NCBI GenBank assembly: GCA_016783825.1
Contig: JADHVV010000006.1
Location: 1-55,298, forward strand
Source of the DNA: Candidatus Zhuqueibacterota bacterium
GTDB lineage: Bacteria > Zhuqueibacterota > Zhuqueibacteria > Thermofontimicrobiales > Thermofontimicrobiaceae
Length of the DNA: 55,298 nucleotides
Direction of reading: 5' to 3'
The notes beneath the pieces are model-generated. The model had not been told where the DNA came from, ran no database searches, and saw only the letters and a list, made by a program, of their open reading frames with translations. Positions 8,740-16,461 of the stretch are shown here, in pieces. Position numbers and translations under genes: made by a program. The stretch's first letter is position 1; each line of letters begins with the position of its first letter.

Positions 8740-9318
8740 ATGGTAATTAAAGAACTTCTCGGTGAAATCCATTTAAAGATAGTATATTTTGGACCTGGAT
8801 TAAGCGGAAAAACAACAAACCTGGAAAAAATGCATAGCAAATTGGGTCCGACTTGTTCGAGTGAACTAACAACAATAAAAACTCGAGAAGATCGAACCCT
8901 GTTTTTTGACTTTATGCAAATTAAAACCGGTAAAATTAATGGATTAACACCAAACTTTAACATCTATACAGTTCCAGGGCAGACATATTATAAAGAGACT
9001 CGACGTTTAGTTCTCGCAGGGGTTGATGGTATTGTATTCGTTGCCGACTCACAAGCCGATAGAATGGATTACAATGTGGAATCGTTTTATGACCTGAAGT
9101 CATTCTTAAAAGAGTTGGGAAAATCTTTTGATGAAATACCGGTTATTCTGCAATGTAATAAACAAGATACTGACTCTGCATTAAAACCGGAAGTTATCAA
9201 AGAAAAGCTTTCCGCAAATGGTTTAAAATTTTTTCCGGCATCTGCGATTCAGGGAAAAGGTGTTTTTGAGACATTAACAGAAATAATTGTACAAGTTGGA
9301 AAAAACTTAGAAAAATAA
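8740..9318 (+). CDS. MglA-family small Ras-like GTPase
   Basis: 192 residues. P-loop GPGLSGKTT at 18-26, the MglA-specific TVPGQ at 77-81 in place of the Ras DxxG, GIVFVADSQ at 97-105, and the guanine-specificity motif NKQD at 140-143. This is the hallmark set of bacterial MglA GTPases, which act as polarity and motility switches and are normally turned off by a Roadblock-domain GAP (MglB). Three Roadblock proteins or domains follow in the same run, so a switch-plus-regulators module is likely. No pilus, Gld or gliding gene is present in the window, so the output is unknown. A weak ribosome site (GAGAATAA) precedes the ATG. Confidence 0.93.
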   Translation: MVIKELLGEIHLKIVYFGPGLSGKTTNLEKMHSKLGPTCSSELTTIKTREDRTLFFDFMQIKTGKINGLTPNFNIYTVPGQTYYKETRRLVLAGVDGIVFVADSQADRMDYNVESFYDLKSFLKELGKSFDEIPVILQCNKQDTDSALKPEVIKEKLSANGLKFFPASAIQGKGVFETLTEIIVQVGKNLEK

Positions 9319-9343
9319 TATAATAACCCAAACATTAGGAAAT

Positions 9344-9541
9344 GGGATAAAATTAGTCCAATGTCATTAAGTTAAGGTGATGAATCTAAAAAAGTAGTAG
9401 TTGCACAGTTTATATTACTATAATAAAAATAAGGTAACTGTACAGGCAGTGGCAGCAGCAGGTAGAGTCTTTACTGCAACTGCTACTGCCACTCATTTCG
9501 TTTATCTTAATGACATTGATGTACAGGTTATTTAATCCCAC
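9344..9541. repeat. Layered palindromic insertion inside the GTPase cluster
   Basis: Outer arms TGGGATAAAAT and ATTTAATCCCA enclose perfect arms CAATGTCATTAAG (9359-9371) and CTTAATGACATTG (9506-9518). These enclose an H1 repeat (about 9393-9494), which encloses the mini-element E1 (9404-9446). The block occupies nearly the whole gap between the GTPase gene and the Roadblock half of the cluster. Confidence 0.75.
9404..9446 (-). repeat. Nested mini-element E1, copy 2 (43 bp)
   Basis: Reverse orientation: on the + strand it starts CACAGTTTATA and ends ACTGTACAGG. Its sequence is nearly the same as copy 1. It sits at the same point of the H1 host (between ACTG and CAACT on the opposite strand). 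Confidence 0.8.
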
Positions 9542-9577
9542 CCTAAATTACCGTAGAATTAAAGATGAGGTGGAAAA

Positions 9578-10372
9578 ATGATGTACCAGGGAAGGAAAAA
9601 CCTTTTCGATGCAAGGTATAGAGATTTGGTTGATAAAGCTAAACCAAAGTCAAAAGCAGAAATTAAAGGTAACCTCCAATTTATTAGTTTAGGAACTCTT
9701 ATTTCCATAAATTGTAATGAAAATCGTACTGCCCGTTTAGAAGTAATTAATAGTAAAACACAAGCAGACATCTATCTTGATAAAGGAAACATATCTCACG
9801 CTTCCATTGAATCAAAAACAGGTGAGGAAGCCTTTTACAAAATACTAAAAATAAAGAATGGCAATTTCAACATCTACCCTGATGAAAAAGCGCCAAAAGT
9901 TAGCATAAAATCGAACTGGTCTTCGCTACTTTTGGAAGGCACACGTCGGATGGATGAAAATACAGCCGCCCAGGATGAGAAAATTGACTGGGACAACTTT
10001 GTCATTGATGAATCCGGAGTTGAGCGAATAGAAAAAATTGATGAACAGGTGGAACGTATGGTTAAATCGTTGCGCCGTTTAGACAAAGTAGTTGGTTCAG
10101 CAGTGGTTTCATACAATTCAAAAATTCTGGCAAGTGATGGTGATTTTCATTCAAACGGTTATGCTGATTACGTTAATGCCATTGCCAATACAGCACAAAA
10201 ATTGGGCAGTTACCTTGGAACAAATTACTTTAACCATGCACAAATAACTGATACTCAAGATACAATTGTTGTAAACCGGGGACAAGATTCAGTTGTAGTT
10301 GTAATCGAAGATAATAAAAATCATGATTCCATTTTAGAGGAAATTTCTTTAATTATTAAAAGACATCGATAG
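9578..10372 (+). CDS. PATAN-Roadblock/LC7 fusion protein
   Basis: 264 residues. After a short N-terminal tail, residues about 28-115 form a PATAN/DUF4388-type domain (GNLQFISLGTLISI, ARLEVINSKT, DIYLDKGNISHASI, then GNFNIYPDE). Residues about 145-260 are a Roadblock/LC7 domain (MVKSLRRLDKVVGSAVVSYNSKIL onward, ending with the VVVVIEDN strand). The fusion joins in one chain the two domain types encoded separately elsewhere in the cluster, which supports their physical association. A GAGGTGG ribosome site precedes ATGATG; the first ATG is chosen for best spacing. Roadblock proteins bind MglA-type GTPases, often as GAPs. Confidence 0.85.
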   Translation: MMYQGRKNLFDARYRDLVDKAKPKSKAEIKGNLQFISLGTLISINCNENRTARLEVINSKTQADIYLDKGNISHASIESKTGEEAFYKILKIKNGNFNIYPDEKAPKVSIKSNWSSLLLEGTRRMDENTAAQDEKIDWDNFVIDESGVERIEKIDEQVERMVKSLRRLDKVVGSAVVSYNSKILASDGDFHSNGYADYVNAIANTAQKLGSYLGTNYFNHAQITDTQDTIVVNRGQDSVVVVIEDNKNHDSILEEISLIIKRHR

Positions 10373-10390
10373 GCTGGGGAGGAAGACAGA

Positions 10391-11353
10391 ATGATATTTC
10401 CAAAAGGGAAAGCAATTCATGAAAACTTAAATACATCTTTTACGAACTTCGAGGAATTACTTTCGGATTTAAAAACGAATCAAATTACGGGTTATGCTCA
10501 TATTTCATTTTGGGACTACGAAGGTGTTTTATTTCTTGATTCAGGAAATATCATTAATGCGATTGAAGAAACCGAAAATGAAAGAAATGCCGGTCAGGAG
10601 GCAATAGATAATTTGTCTCAAAAAGTAAAAGAAAAAGACGGGCAAATCTCTATTTACAGCCTTACACCGGATTTGGTTTTAATGCTTTCCGGTTTGAGTG
10701 AAGTCCAACTTATCCATAAAGAGCTTACAAATGATTTTACTAATCTTGAAAAGTTAATCCAAAAAATAAAAGATGAGAATCAAACAGGATATCTTGAAGT
10801 TTTAGATCAGGACAGAATAAGTACAGCGCTCATTTTTTTCCAGCTTGGCGAACCGGTGGAAAGCGCAGTTCTTACAAATGGAGATACCATACATCATTCC
10901 GGAATTCATCCGCAAATTTTTGAATTCGTGAAAACAGATGATGCCATGTTTAATGTGTATAAAGCGATGCATAATCCAAACAGTACTAATTTTTATACCA
11001 GTGATAAAACGAAATTGTTCGGTTTTTGGAATGAGTTAATTGGCGCGATTGAAAGCAAATTTATACCGGGAACTTTCATTCCTGCATTTAAACAAGCGTT
11101 GATCGATCAGGCTGATAAATATCCTTTTTTAGACCCATTTACTAATGAATTTAACTATGCGGATGGTAAAATAACCTTCGAAGGAAAATTAAACGAAGGC
11201 TTCAATAAAGGACTTTCTGCGGCTTTAATAGATGTAACAAAACAAGCTTCCATATCTAATCTTAAAATTGATATTGAGGTAATAAAAAATTCCCACCAGG
11301 CAATGATCAGTAATTTTGGTCTCGAAACTATTTTGGAAGAACTTATCAAATAA
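10391..11353 (+). CDS. Double PATAN/DUF4388-like protein, paralogue B
   Basis: 320 residues, paralogous along its whole length to 5464-6447. Shared features are an N-terminal KGKAIHENLNTS, two GYxxxxF-type PATAN-like units (ITGYAHIS... GVLFLDSGNII and TGYLEVLD... ALIFFQLGEP), and the C-terminal FKQALIDQADKYPFLDPF motif. Strong GGGGAGGAAG ribosome site, 18 bp after the PATAN-Roadblock gene. Paralogue A opens the sensor/GTPase half and paralogue B sits in the Roadblock half, suggesting duplication and specialisation. No enzymatic motif is visible. Confidence 0.75.
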   Translation: MIFPKGKAIHENLNTSFTNFEELLSDLKTNQITGYAHISFWDYEGVLFLDSGNIINAIEETENERNAGQEAIDNLSQKVKEKDGQISIYSLTPDLVLMLSGLSEVQLIHKELTNDFTNLEKLIQKIKDENQTGYLEVLDQDRISTALIFFQLGEPVESAVLTNGDTIHHSGIHPQIFEFVKTDDAMFNVYKAMHNPNSTNFYTSDKTKLFGFWNELIGAIESKFIPGTFIPAFKQALIDQADKYPFLDPFTNEFNYADGKITFEGKLNEGFNKGLSAALIDVTKQASISNLKIDIEVIKNSHQAMISNFGLETILEELIK

Positions 11354-11383
11354 TTAATTTCATCACTCAAAAGGAGTAGTACA

Positions 11384-11743
11384 ATGAATCAGACACTTGA
11401 TGAAATAAGAAAAACAAAAGGAGTAAAAGGCGCATTCATTGCTAACAAAAATGGAAATGTTGCCGCAAGCTCCGGCGAATTGAAAAATATTCCGCTTAAA
11501 AGTATGGCAATTGATATAAAGAATTTACTGAATGACAAAAGTCTAAACAATAAGCAACCGGAAAGATTCCAATTCACTTATGAAAATGGAATAATTATAA
11601 TCCATGTATTGAAAGAGATCGGTTTTATCGTGGTTCTATGTGAACCGAACGCGCTAAATGCCCTGTTGAGATTAACAATGAATGTTGCTTTTAATAAAAT
11701 TAAAAAAGATAAAAACATATTAAAAAGCATTACAAATGCGTGA
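11384..11743 (+). CDS. Roadblock/LC7 domain protein (MglB-like)
   Basis: 119 residues comprising a single Roadblock/LC7 fold: opening helix, then GAFIANKNGNVAASSG, a central helix, and the C-terminal hydrophobic beta strands (GIIIIHVLKEIGFIVVLCE). Size and layout match stand-alone MglB-type proteins, which are dimeric GAPs for MglA. It is a good candidate for the GAP of the GTPase at 8740-9318, but GAP activity cannot be read from sequence. AAAGGAG precedes the ATG. Confidence 0.82.
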   Translation: MNQTLDEIRKTKGVKGAFIANKNGNVAASSGELKNIPLKSMAIDIKNLLNDKSLNNKQPERFQFTYENGIIIIHVLKEIGFIVVLCEPNALNALLRLTMNVAFNKIKKDKNILKSITNA

Positions 11744-11764
11744 TAAACAGCAACGAGGTCTATA

Positions 11765-12253
11765 ATGTCAGAAAAATTGTTTTTAAGTTCAGAATTATCA
11801 ATGAAATTAGATAAAATTGTAAATCAACTGATGGAAAAACTTCGTCCACGGTTTATAATTTTGGCAGATATTACCGGACAATTGCTCTCATCTTATCTTG
11901 CCAAAAAAGATATTGATGTTACAGGTCTTTCTGCGCTATTTGCCAGTAATATAGGAGCAACAAAAGCAATAGCTGAAAAACTTGACCAGACGGCAAGTTT
12001 CGATTTTATTTTGCATGAGGGAAAAGATATGAATATTTTTCTTTCAAAAATTGAAAAAAGCTTTCTTTTAGCTGTTGTTTTTAAAAAAACCGATCAAATC
12101 GGAATGGTTCGTCTGTTTACCAAAAAGGCATCTGAAGAACTTCAATCACTCATTAAAGAATACGAAGAAGAAAGACCAAATGCTGTTAAACAAGTATTAG
12201 GCGGGGAGTTTTCTAGTAAATTAGCAGATCAGCTTGCTAGTATTATTAATTAG
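11765..12253 (+). CDS. Roadblock/LC7 domain protein, second stand-alone copy
   Basis: 162 residues. A Roadblock-type core with RFIILADITGQLLSSYLAKK, a helix with GLSALFASNIGATKAIAEKL, and strands FDFILHEGKDMNIFLSKI and FLLAVVFKK. A helical C-terminal tail of about 40 residues follows and is absent from the shorter copy. Last gene of the + run, 21 bp after its neighbour. Having two non-identical stand-alone Roadblock proteins is compatible with a heterodimeric regulator (GAP or GEF-like, as for some MglB/RomX-type systems); this is inference. Confidence 0.8.
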   Translation: MSEKLFLSSELSMKLDKIVNQLMEKLRPRFIILADITGQLLSSYLAKKDIDVTGLSALFASNIGATKAIAEKLDQTASFDFILHEGKDMNIFLSKIEKSFLLAVVFKKTDQIGMVRLFTKKASEELQSLIKEYEEERPNAVKQVLGGEFSSKLADQLASIIN

Positions 12254-12301
12254 ACTTAAATTGATTTGCTTGAAATACACTCTAAGCATTTTAATTGGGA
12301 G

Positions 12302-12586
12302 TGGGGGACAAGGGGACATGGAGAAAAAAGATATTTCGTAACAGTTCACCACATCTGTTGATTCTGCTTTTGATTTCAGAACATGGATTAACGATTTACG
12401 ATTTTAGAAGTATTTGGTTCTTTGAGTTCCTATTCTTCCAGCAGTACTTCTTCCTAAATCAAAAATCGTTAATCTTTAATCGTAAATCATTTTTTTATAC
12501 TATTGAATCAGAGTGCTGAACTATTACGATATTTCATTTTCTCCCTTCTCCCACTCGCCTTGTCTCCTGCTCTCCTTGTCCCATGC
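12302..12586. repeat. Long imperfect palindrome
   Basis: GGGACAAGGGGACATGGAG on the left is answered by CTCC...CTTGTCCC on the right. Inside, repeated GATTAACGATTTACGATT words face AAATCGTTAATC and AATCGTAAATC. It fills most of the 424 bp gap between the last Roadblock gene and the 3' end of glpK. No gene is seen in the gap. Confidence 0.65.
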
Positions 12587-12677
12587 TAAATGTATGATTA
12601 CGAAATAAATTATATTTGATTAAACACCATGTGATCGGTTACCGTGTTCCGCTTCTATGGGCTGATAAAAATCAGCA

Positions 12678-14129
12678 TTAATGAAGCATTGTTTGCCGCA
12701 GCGCTTTACGCCAACCTTCAAGTAATTCCAAACGTTTCTGTTTTTCCATTTCAGGATAAAAACTTTTTTTATATTTTTTCATCCTACTCAATTCATTCGC
12801 ATTCTTCCAGAAGCCAGCCTTTAATCCTGCCAGAAAAGCAGCGCCCAAAGAAGTGGATTCAATTATTTTGGGTTTTAAAACAGTTTTATTCAAAACATCA
12901 GCCTGAAATTGCATCAGGAAATTATTTTCCACTGCGCCGCCATCAACAGAAAGCTCTTTTATTTTGATCCCTGTCTCCTGTTCCATCGTCGTAAAAACAT
13001 CACAGGTTTGATACGCCATTGATTCCAGCGCTGCCCTGATAATGTGATTGCGGTTCGTTCCCCGTGTTAATCCAACAATTGTCCCCCTCGCCTGCATATC
13101 CCAGTGCGGCGCTCCCAATCCTACAAAAGCCGGCACTAAATAAACACCACCATTATTCTCCACTGATAAAGCAGCTTGCTCACTATCAGCTGCGTGTGTG
13201 ATTATTTTTAATTCATCTCTCAACCATTGAATAGCAGCGCCTGCAATAAATATTGAACCTTCCAAAGCATAACACGGTTTCCCCATTCCATCTACCGCCA
13301 ATGTCGTAATGAGTCCTTTTTTTGAAAAGATTGTTTTTTCGCCGGTGTTCATCAGTATGAAACAGCCGGTGCCATAAGTATTTTTTACCTGCCCTTTTTC
13401 AAAACATGCCTGACCAAATAATGCTGCTTGTTGGTCTCCTGCCACACCCAGAATCGGCACACCCTTAATCGCAGGAATAGATTCAGCAACACCGTAATCG
13501 TCAACTGATTTTTTTACTTCCGGTAATATGAAATTAGGGATATTTAATATTTCACAAAGTTCGTCATCCCACTTTTTTTCTTTAATATTATAAATCAAAG
13601 TTCGCGAAACATTTGTGAAATCGGTTGCATGCACTTTTCCGTTGGTCAATTTCCAAATGAGCCAGGTATCAACGGTTCCGAATAGCAAATCATCTTTGTT
13701 TTGATAATCAATATTTTCCAAGAGCCATTTAATTTTTGTTCCGCTAAAATAGGCATCGATTGGCAGACCCGTTTTTTCCTTAAAAGTAGCCTCATATTCT
13801 TTCAAGTCTTCACAAATATCTGCAGTCCGTCTGCATTGCCAGACTATGGCATTATGAATAGGCAGACCTGTTTTTTTATCCCAGATAATTGTTGTCTCTC
13901 TCTGGTTTGTGATCCCAATAGCAGAAATTTTCCCGGGAAATCTTCCTGACAATTCTTTAACGGTATCCACAACCGTATTCCAAATTTCCAGGGGATCATG
14001 TTCCACCCAACCTGGCTTTGGATAAATCTGCTTAAACTCACGGTACGCCTTTCCGATTAAGTTTCCGTCTTTATTATATAGTACGCAAGTGGTGCCGGTT
14101 GTGCCCTGGTCGGTTGATAGAATGTACAT
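12678..14129 (-). CDS. glpK: Glycerol kinase
   Basis: 483 residues, near the usual 495-500. FGGY-family signatures are clear: N-terminal [13 protein letters not shown] phosphate loop, [19 protein letters not shown], the catalytic-region aspartate in [24 protein letters not shown], and the C-terminal [18 protein letters not shown]. It phosphorylates glycerol to glycerol-3-phosphate in the cytoplasm. ATG preceded by GGAG. No glycerol facilitator or glycerol-3-phosphate dehydrogenase lies next to it, and it is transcribed away from the strong promoter at 14197. Confidence 0.96.
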   Translation of the reverse strand: MYILSTDQGTTGTTCVLYNKDGNLIGKAYREFKQIYPKPGWVEHDPLEIWNTVVDTVKELSGRFPGKISAIGITNQRETTIIWDKKTGLPIHNAIVWQCRRTADICEDLKEYEATFKEKTGLPIDAYFSGTKIKWLLENIDYQNKDDLLFGTVDTWLIWKLTNGKVHATDFTNVSRTLIYNIKEKKWDDELCEILNIPNFILPEVKKSVDDYGVAESIPAIKGVPILGVAGDQQAALFGQACFEKGQVKNTYGTGCFILMNTGEKTIFSKKGLITTLAVDGMGKPCYALEGSIFIAGAAIQWLRDELKIITHAADSEQAALSVENNGGVYLVPAFVGLGAPHWDMQARGTIVGLTRGTNRNHIIRAALESMAYQTCDVFTTMEQETGIKIKELSVDGGAVENNFLMQFQADVLNKTVLKPKIIESTSLGAAFLAGLKAGFWKNANELSRMKKYKKSFYPEMEKQKRLELLEGWRKALRQTMLH

Positions 14130-14196
14130 ATTTTCTCCTGGTTATGTGCAAAATTAAGGTAATAGAATATTTTTAAAATGTCAACTAAAATTTTTT

Positions 14197-14225
14197 TTGA
14201 CAATTTTAAAATATTACATTATATT
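14197..14225 (+). promoter_or_regulatory. Sigma-70-type promoter
   Basis: Consensus TTGACA at 14197-14202, exactly 17 bp, then TATATT at 14220-14225. The expected transcript start near 14232 falls inside the left arm of the inverted repeat described next. It drives the gene at 14324. Confidence 0.7.
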
Positions 14226-14281
14226 AATTCTACTTTGTCAGATTAGAAAAATTAGTTTAAAATGTGACAAAGTAGAATTAA
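14224..14281. promoter_or_regulatory. 17-bp perfect inverted repeat over the transcription start
   Basis: The arms TTAATTCTACTTTGTCA (14224-14240) and TGACAAAGTAGAATTAA (14265-14281) are perfectly complementary with a 24-nt spacer. The left arm overlaps the end of the -10 box and the predicted start site. It could be an operator for a dimeric repressor or a hairpin in the 5' leader. No regulator gene lies beside it. Confidence 0.6.
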
Positions 14282-14323
14282 CTTTGTTAATTTATTAAAA
14301 TTATTAAATTATGGAGGGATTCC

Positions 14324-15337
14324 ATGAAAGCTTTAAAAATCATCGGCATAATTCTACTTATTTTGGTTGTGCTAATTATTGTCCTGGGATTGATCGCCCC
14401 AAAAAAATATGAAGTTGAAAGATCAGTTCTCATTAATGCGCCAAAAGAATTAGTGTTCAGCCACGTGGTAAAATTCCACAATTGGAATGGTTGGTCTCCC
14501 TGGGCTGAAAAAGATTCAACAATGACCTATACTGTTGAAGGCAAAGACGGTGAAGAAGGTTCAGTTTACAAATGGGTTGGCGATCCAAAGATCACTGGTT
14601 CAGGTGAGATCACCAATACCGGTGTAACACCAAATGAAGAGATGGCATACCACCTGCATTTCATTATTCCTTTTGAAAGTGAGTCCGACGGTTACAACCG
14701 GGTTGCAGATGCGGAAGGCGGCACAAAAGCAAGCTGGTGCATGTACGGAAAAAATGCGTTCCCAATGAACATCATGTTCCTATTCATGAGCATGGATGCC
14801 ATGATGGGACCGGATTTTGAACGTGGCCTGGAACTGCTAAAAGGAATTTGTGAAAAAGAAGCCGCAGTTGTTGCCAGTTACAAAATAAAAGAAGTCAATC
14901 TGCCAACAAAACGATATGCCGCAATTCAGCAAGAAATTGCTTTCACTGGTATGAAAGATTTTTTCATGCAAAGTTTTCCGGCTTTATCCCAGGCGCTAAA
15001 AGAGAATAAAGCCAGAATGATGAGCGCACCCTCAGCATTATATTTTTCCTGGGATGCGGGACTCGGTACGACTGACATGGCAGCTGCAATCGCTGCCAAT
15101 CGTTCTGTTAGCGGCGAAAACATTAAAATGATCAAAGTAGAAGGTGGGACAGCATATTCGGTGGATTATTATGGGCCCTATGAAGGCGTCGGTCCCGCCC
15201 ACATGGCGATTGATTTGTTTCTGAAAAAAAATAACCTGGAATTCAAACCGCCGGTCATTGAAGAATACATCACTGATCCGGGTTTAGTACCGGACAGCAG
15301 CAAATGGTTGACAAAAATTTATTATTTTGTGAAATGA
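14324..15337 (+). CDS. Membrane-anchored SRPBCC plus GyrI-like effector-binding protein
   Basis: 337 residues. Residues about 5-26 form an uncleaved-looking N-terminal membrane anchor. Residues about 30-185 are an SRPBCC (polyketide-cyclase-like) domain: VERSVLINAPKELVF, then WNGWSPWAEKD. Residues about 190-337 are a GyrI-like/AraC effector-binding domain: VNLPTKRYAAIQQE, then YSVDYYGPYEGVG. This two-domain layout is known in Bacteroidota and relatives; both folds bind hydrophobic small molecules. Transcribed from the promoter at 14197 with a 90-nt leader. Role unknown; possibly small-molecule sensing or sequestration. Confidence 0.85.
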   Translation: MKALKIIGIILLILVVLIIVLGLIAPKKYEVERSVLINAPKELVFSHVVKFHNWNGWSPWAEKDSTMTYTVEGKDGEEGSVYKWVGDPKITGSGEITNTGVTPNEEMAYHLHFIIPFESESDGYNRVADAEGGTKASWCMYGKNAFPMNIMFLFMSMDAMMGPDFERGLELLKGICEKEAAVVASYKIKEVNLPTKRYAAIQQEIAFTGMKDFFMQSFPALSQALKENKARMMSAPSALYFSWDAGLGTTDMAAAIAANRSVSGENIKMIKVEGGTAYSVDYYGPYEGVGPAHMAIDLFLKKNNLEFKPPVIEEYITDPGLVPDSSKWLTKIYYFVK

Positions 15338-15347
15338 CTTATTCAAA

Positions 15348-15426
15348 AAGTTGCAGTAGCAGTTGCATTAGCAGGATTATTGAAATTTTACAATTATGAC
15401 TGCCACTGCCTCTGCTACTGCAACTT
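15348..15426. repeat. H1 palindromic repeat without the nested element
   Basis: Perfect 15-bp arms AAGTTGCAGTAGCAG (15348-15362) and CTGCTACTGCAACTT (15412-15426), with TGCCACTGC inside. It begins 10 bp after the preceding stop codon and has no E1 insertion. Confidence 0.8.
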
Positions 15427-15541
15427 ATCGCACTTGGTACTATGTTAAGGTTTAGTAAAGCAAAAGTTAAAGATAAGATGATTCGGCAAAAAAAACAACT
15501 GTTTCGCATATTTTTTCTTGACATTGTTATTTAAAAAATAT

Positions 15542-15674
15542 ATATTAATGACTCTGTTGATTTTACGCCTACTAAAAATTAAATCATCAACATACTGTGC
15601 TATATATTTATATCATGTCCATATATTGAAGTTCAAATTCATAAAATGGACTAAATCAACAGAGTCATTAATAT
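15542..15674. repeat. Element with 22-bp perfect terminal inverted repeats
   Basis: The arms at 15542-15563 and 15653-15674 are perfectly complementary over 22 bp (core ATGACTCTGTTGATTT / AAATCAACAGAGTCAT) around 89 bp of AT-rich sequence with no gene. It looks like a MITE-type element or a large cruciform. No second copy is seen here. Confidence 0.65.
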
Positions 15675-15772
15675 CTGCAACTCGATTTGACAAACAAAAA
15701 GCATAATCCTTTTTAAAAAGGAGCTTTTATGTTTGATCACAAACACTATCCTTATTCACTTGCAAGACCATA

Positions 15773-15949
15773 TTTCTAATATTAGAAACATTTATGAAGG
15801 AGAAAAATTTAAAATGTCTAATAGTAGAAACATCAATCTCCGAGATCCAACGAAAAATGTCTAATAATAGAAACATACTTGTTTCTAATAGTAGAAACTT
15901 TTTCAAAATTAATGTATAAATATAGACGTTTATTTCTAATAGTAGAAAG
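15773..15949. repeat. Five copies of a TTTCTAATAGTAGAAA palindromic word
   Basis: Copies begin at 15773 (TTTCTAATATTAGAAAC), 15815 and 15858 (TGTCTAAT variants), 15882 and 15933. Each is a near-perfect 16-bp palindrome in the same orientation, with start-to-start distances of 42, 43, 24 and 51 bp. The rest of the 15338-16461 gap has no convincing gene. The array resembles operator or iteron arrays; it is not CRISPR because the spacing is irregular and too short. Confidence 0.7.
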
Positions 15950-16224
15950 TTAATTTTTAGGGAAAAAATAGAATATTATTATGTTAGCGCTGATAAAAAT
16001 AGTGAATTAAATAAAAAATATGTGGTAACCAAGCAGCTGTAAACGAAAGAATCTAAAGTTGAAGGTTAGTGCTTTGGGATTACAAACGTAGGTCAGTGAA
16101 AGTAATTCCCCTCCTACTCCCGATACCACCCTATTTCAACAGAAGCAATTAAACGAAAAAATTTAGCCAGAAAAAAAATAAGGAAAAAAGCATTGAATTA
16201 TAAAAAAATTTGTTCAGCGGATCA

Positions 16225-16335
16225 GTTAACATTCGGTTCGTCACTGGTAGTCCGTGCGCTAACCAGTGGCTTCACCTGACTTACCCAGCTAGCCGAAGCG
16301 CGATTTCTGAAATTTTGATTGTTAAATATGCTTCG
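16225..16335. repeat. Structured GC-richer segment with nested stems
   Basis: CACTGGT (16242-16248) pairs with ACCAGTG (16262-16268). TTCGG (16232-16236) pairs with CCGAA (16293-16297), and CGAAGC (near 16294) with GCTTCG (16330-16335). It is richer in GC than its AT-rich surroundings. GTTAAC and GCTAAC words recall recombination-site repeats, but no integrase is near. An apparent reading frame here is rejected. Confidence 0.4.
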
Positions 16336-16461
16336 TGCTTTTCCGTAATTCTGTGCGGGTGTGTCGGTAGTGGTTTTGCAATTTTTTATATCTAAACTAT
16401 TTCATCTACGAAGTCATTCTCACCTGATTGGTTCTCTATTGTCCAGCATTGGAGAAATAAT

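Noticed and set aside
12295-12519. 74-codon open frame after the last Roadblock gene
   Set aside because: It lies within a long palindromic repeat and its translation is low-complexity aromatic; no family match.
15773-15949. CRISPR array
   Set aside because: The repeated word is a 16-bp palindrome, spacers are 8-35 bp and unequal, and there are no cas genes.
16210-16395. 61-codon open frame in the gene-free kilobase
   Set aside because: It coincides with the nested-stem segment, has no ribosome site and no recognisable protein features.
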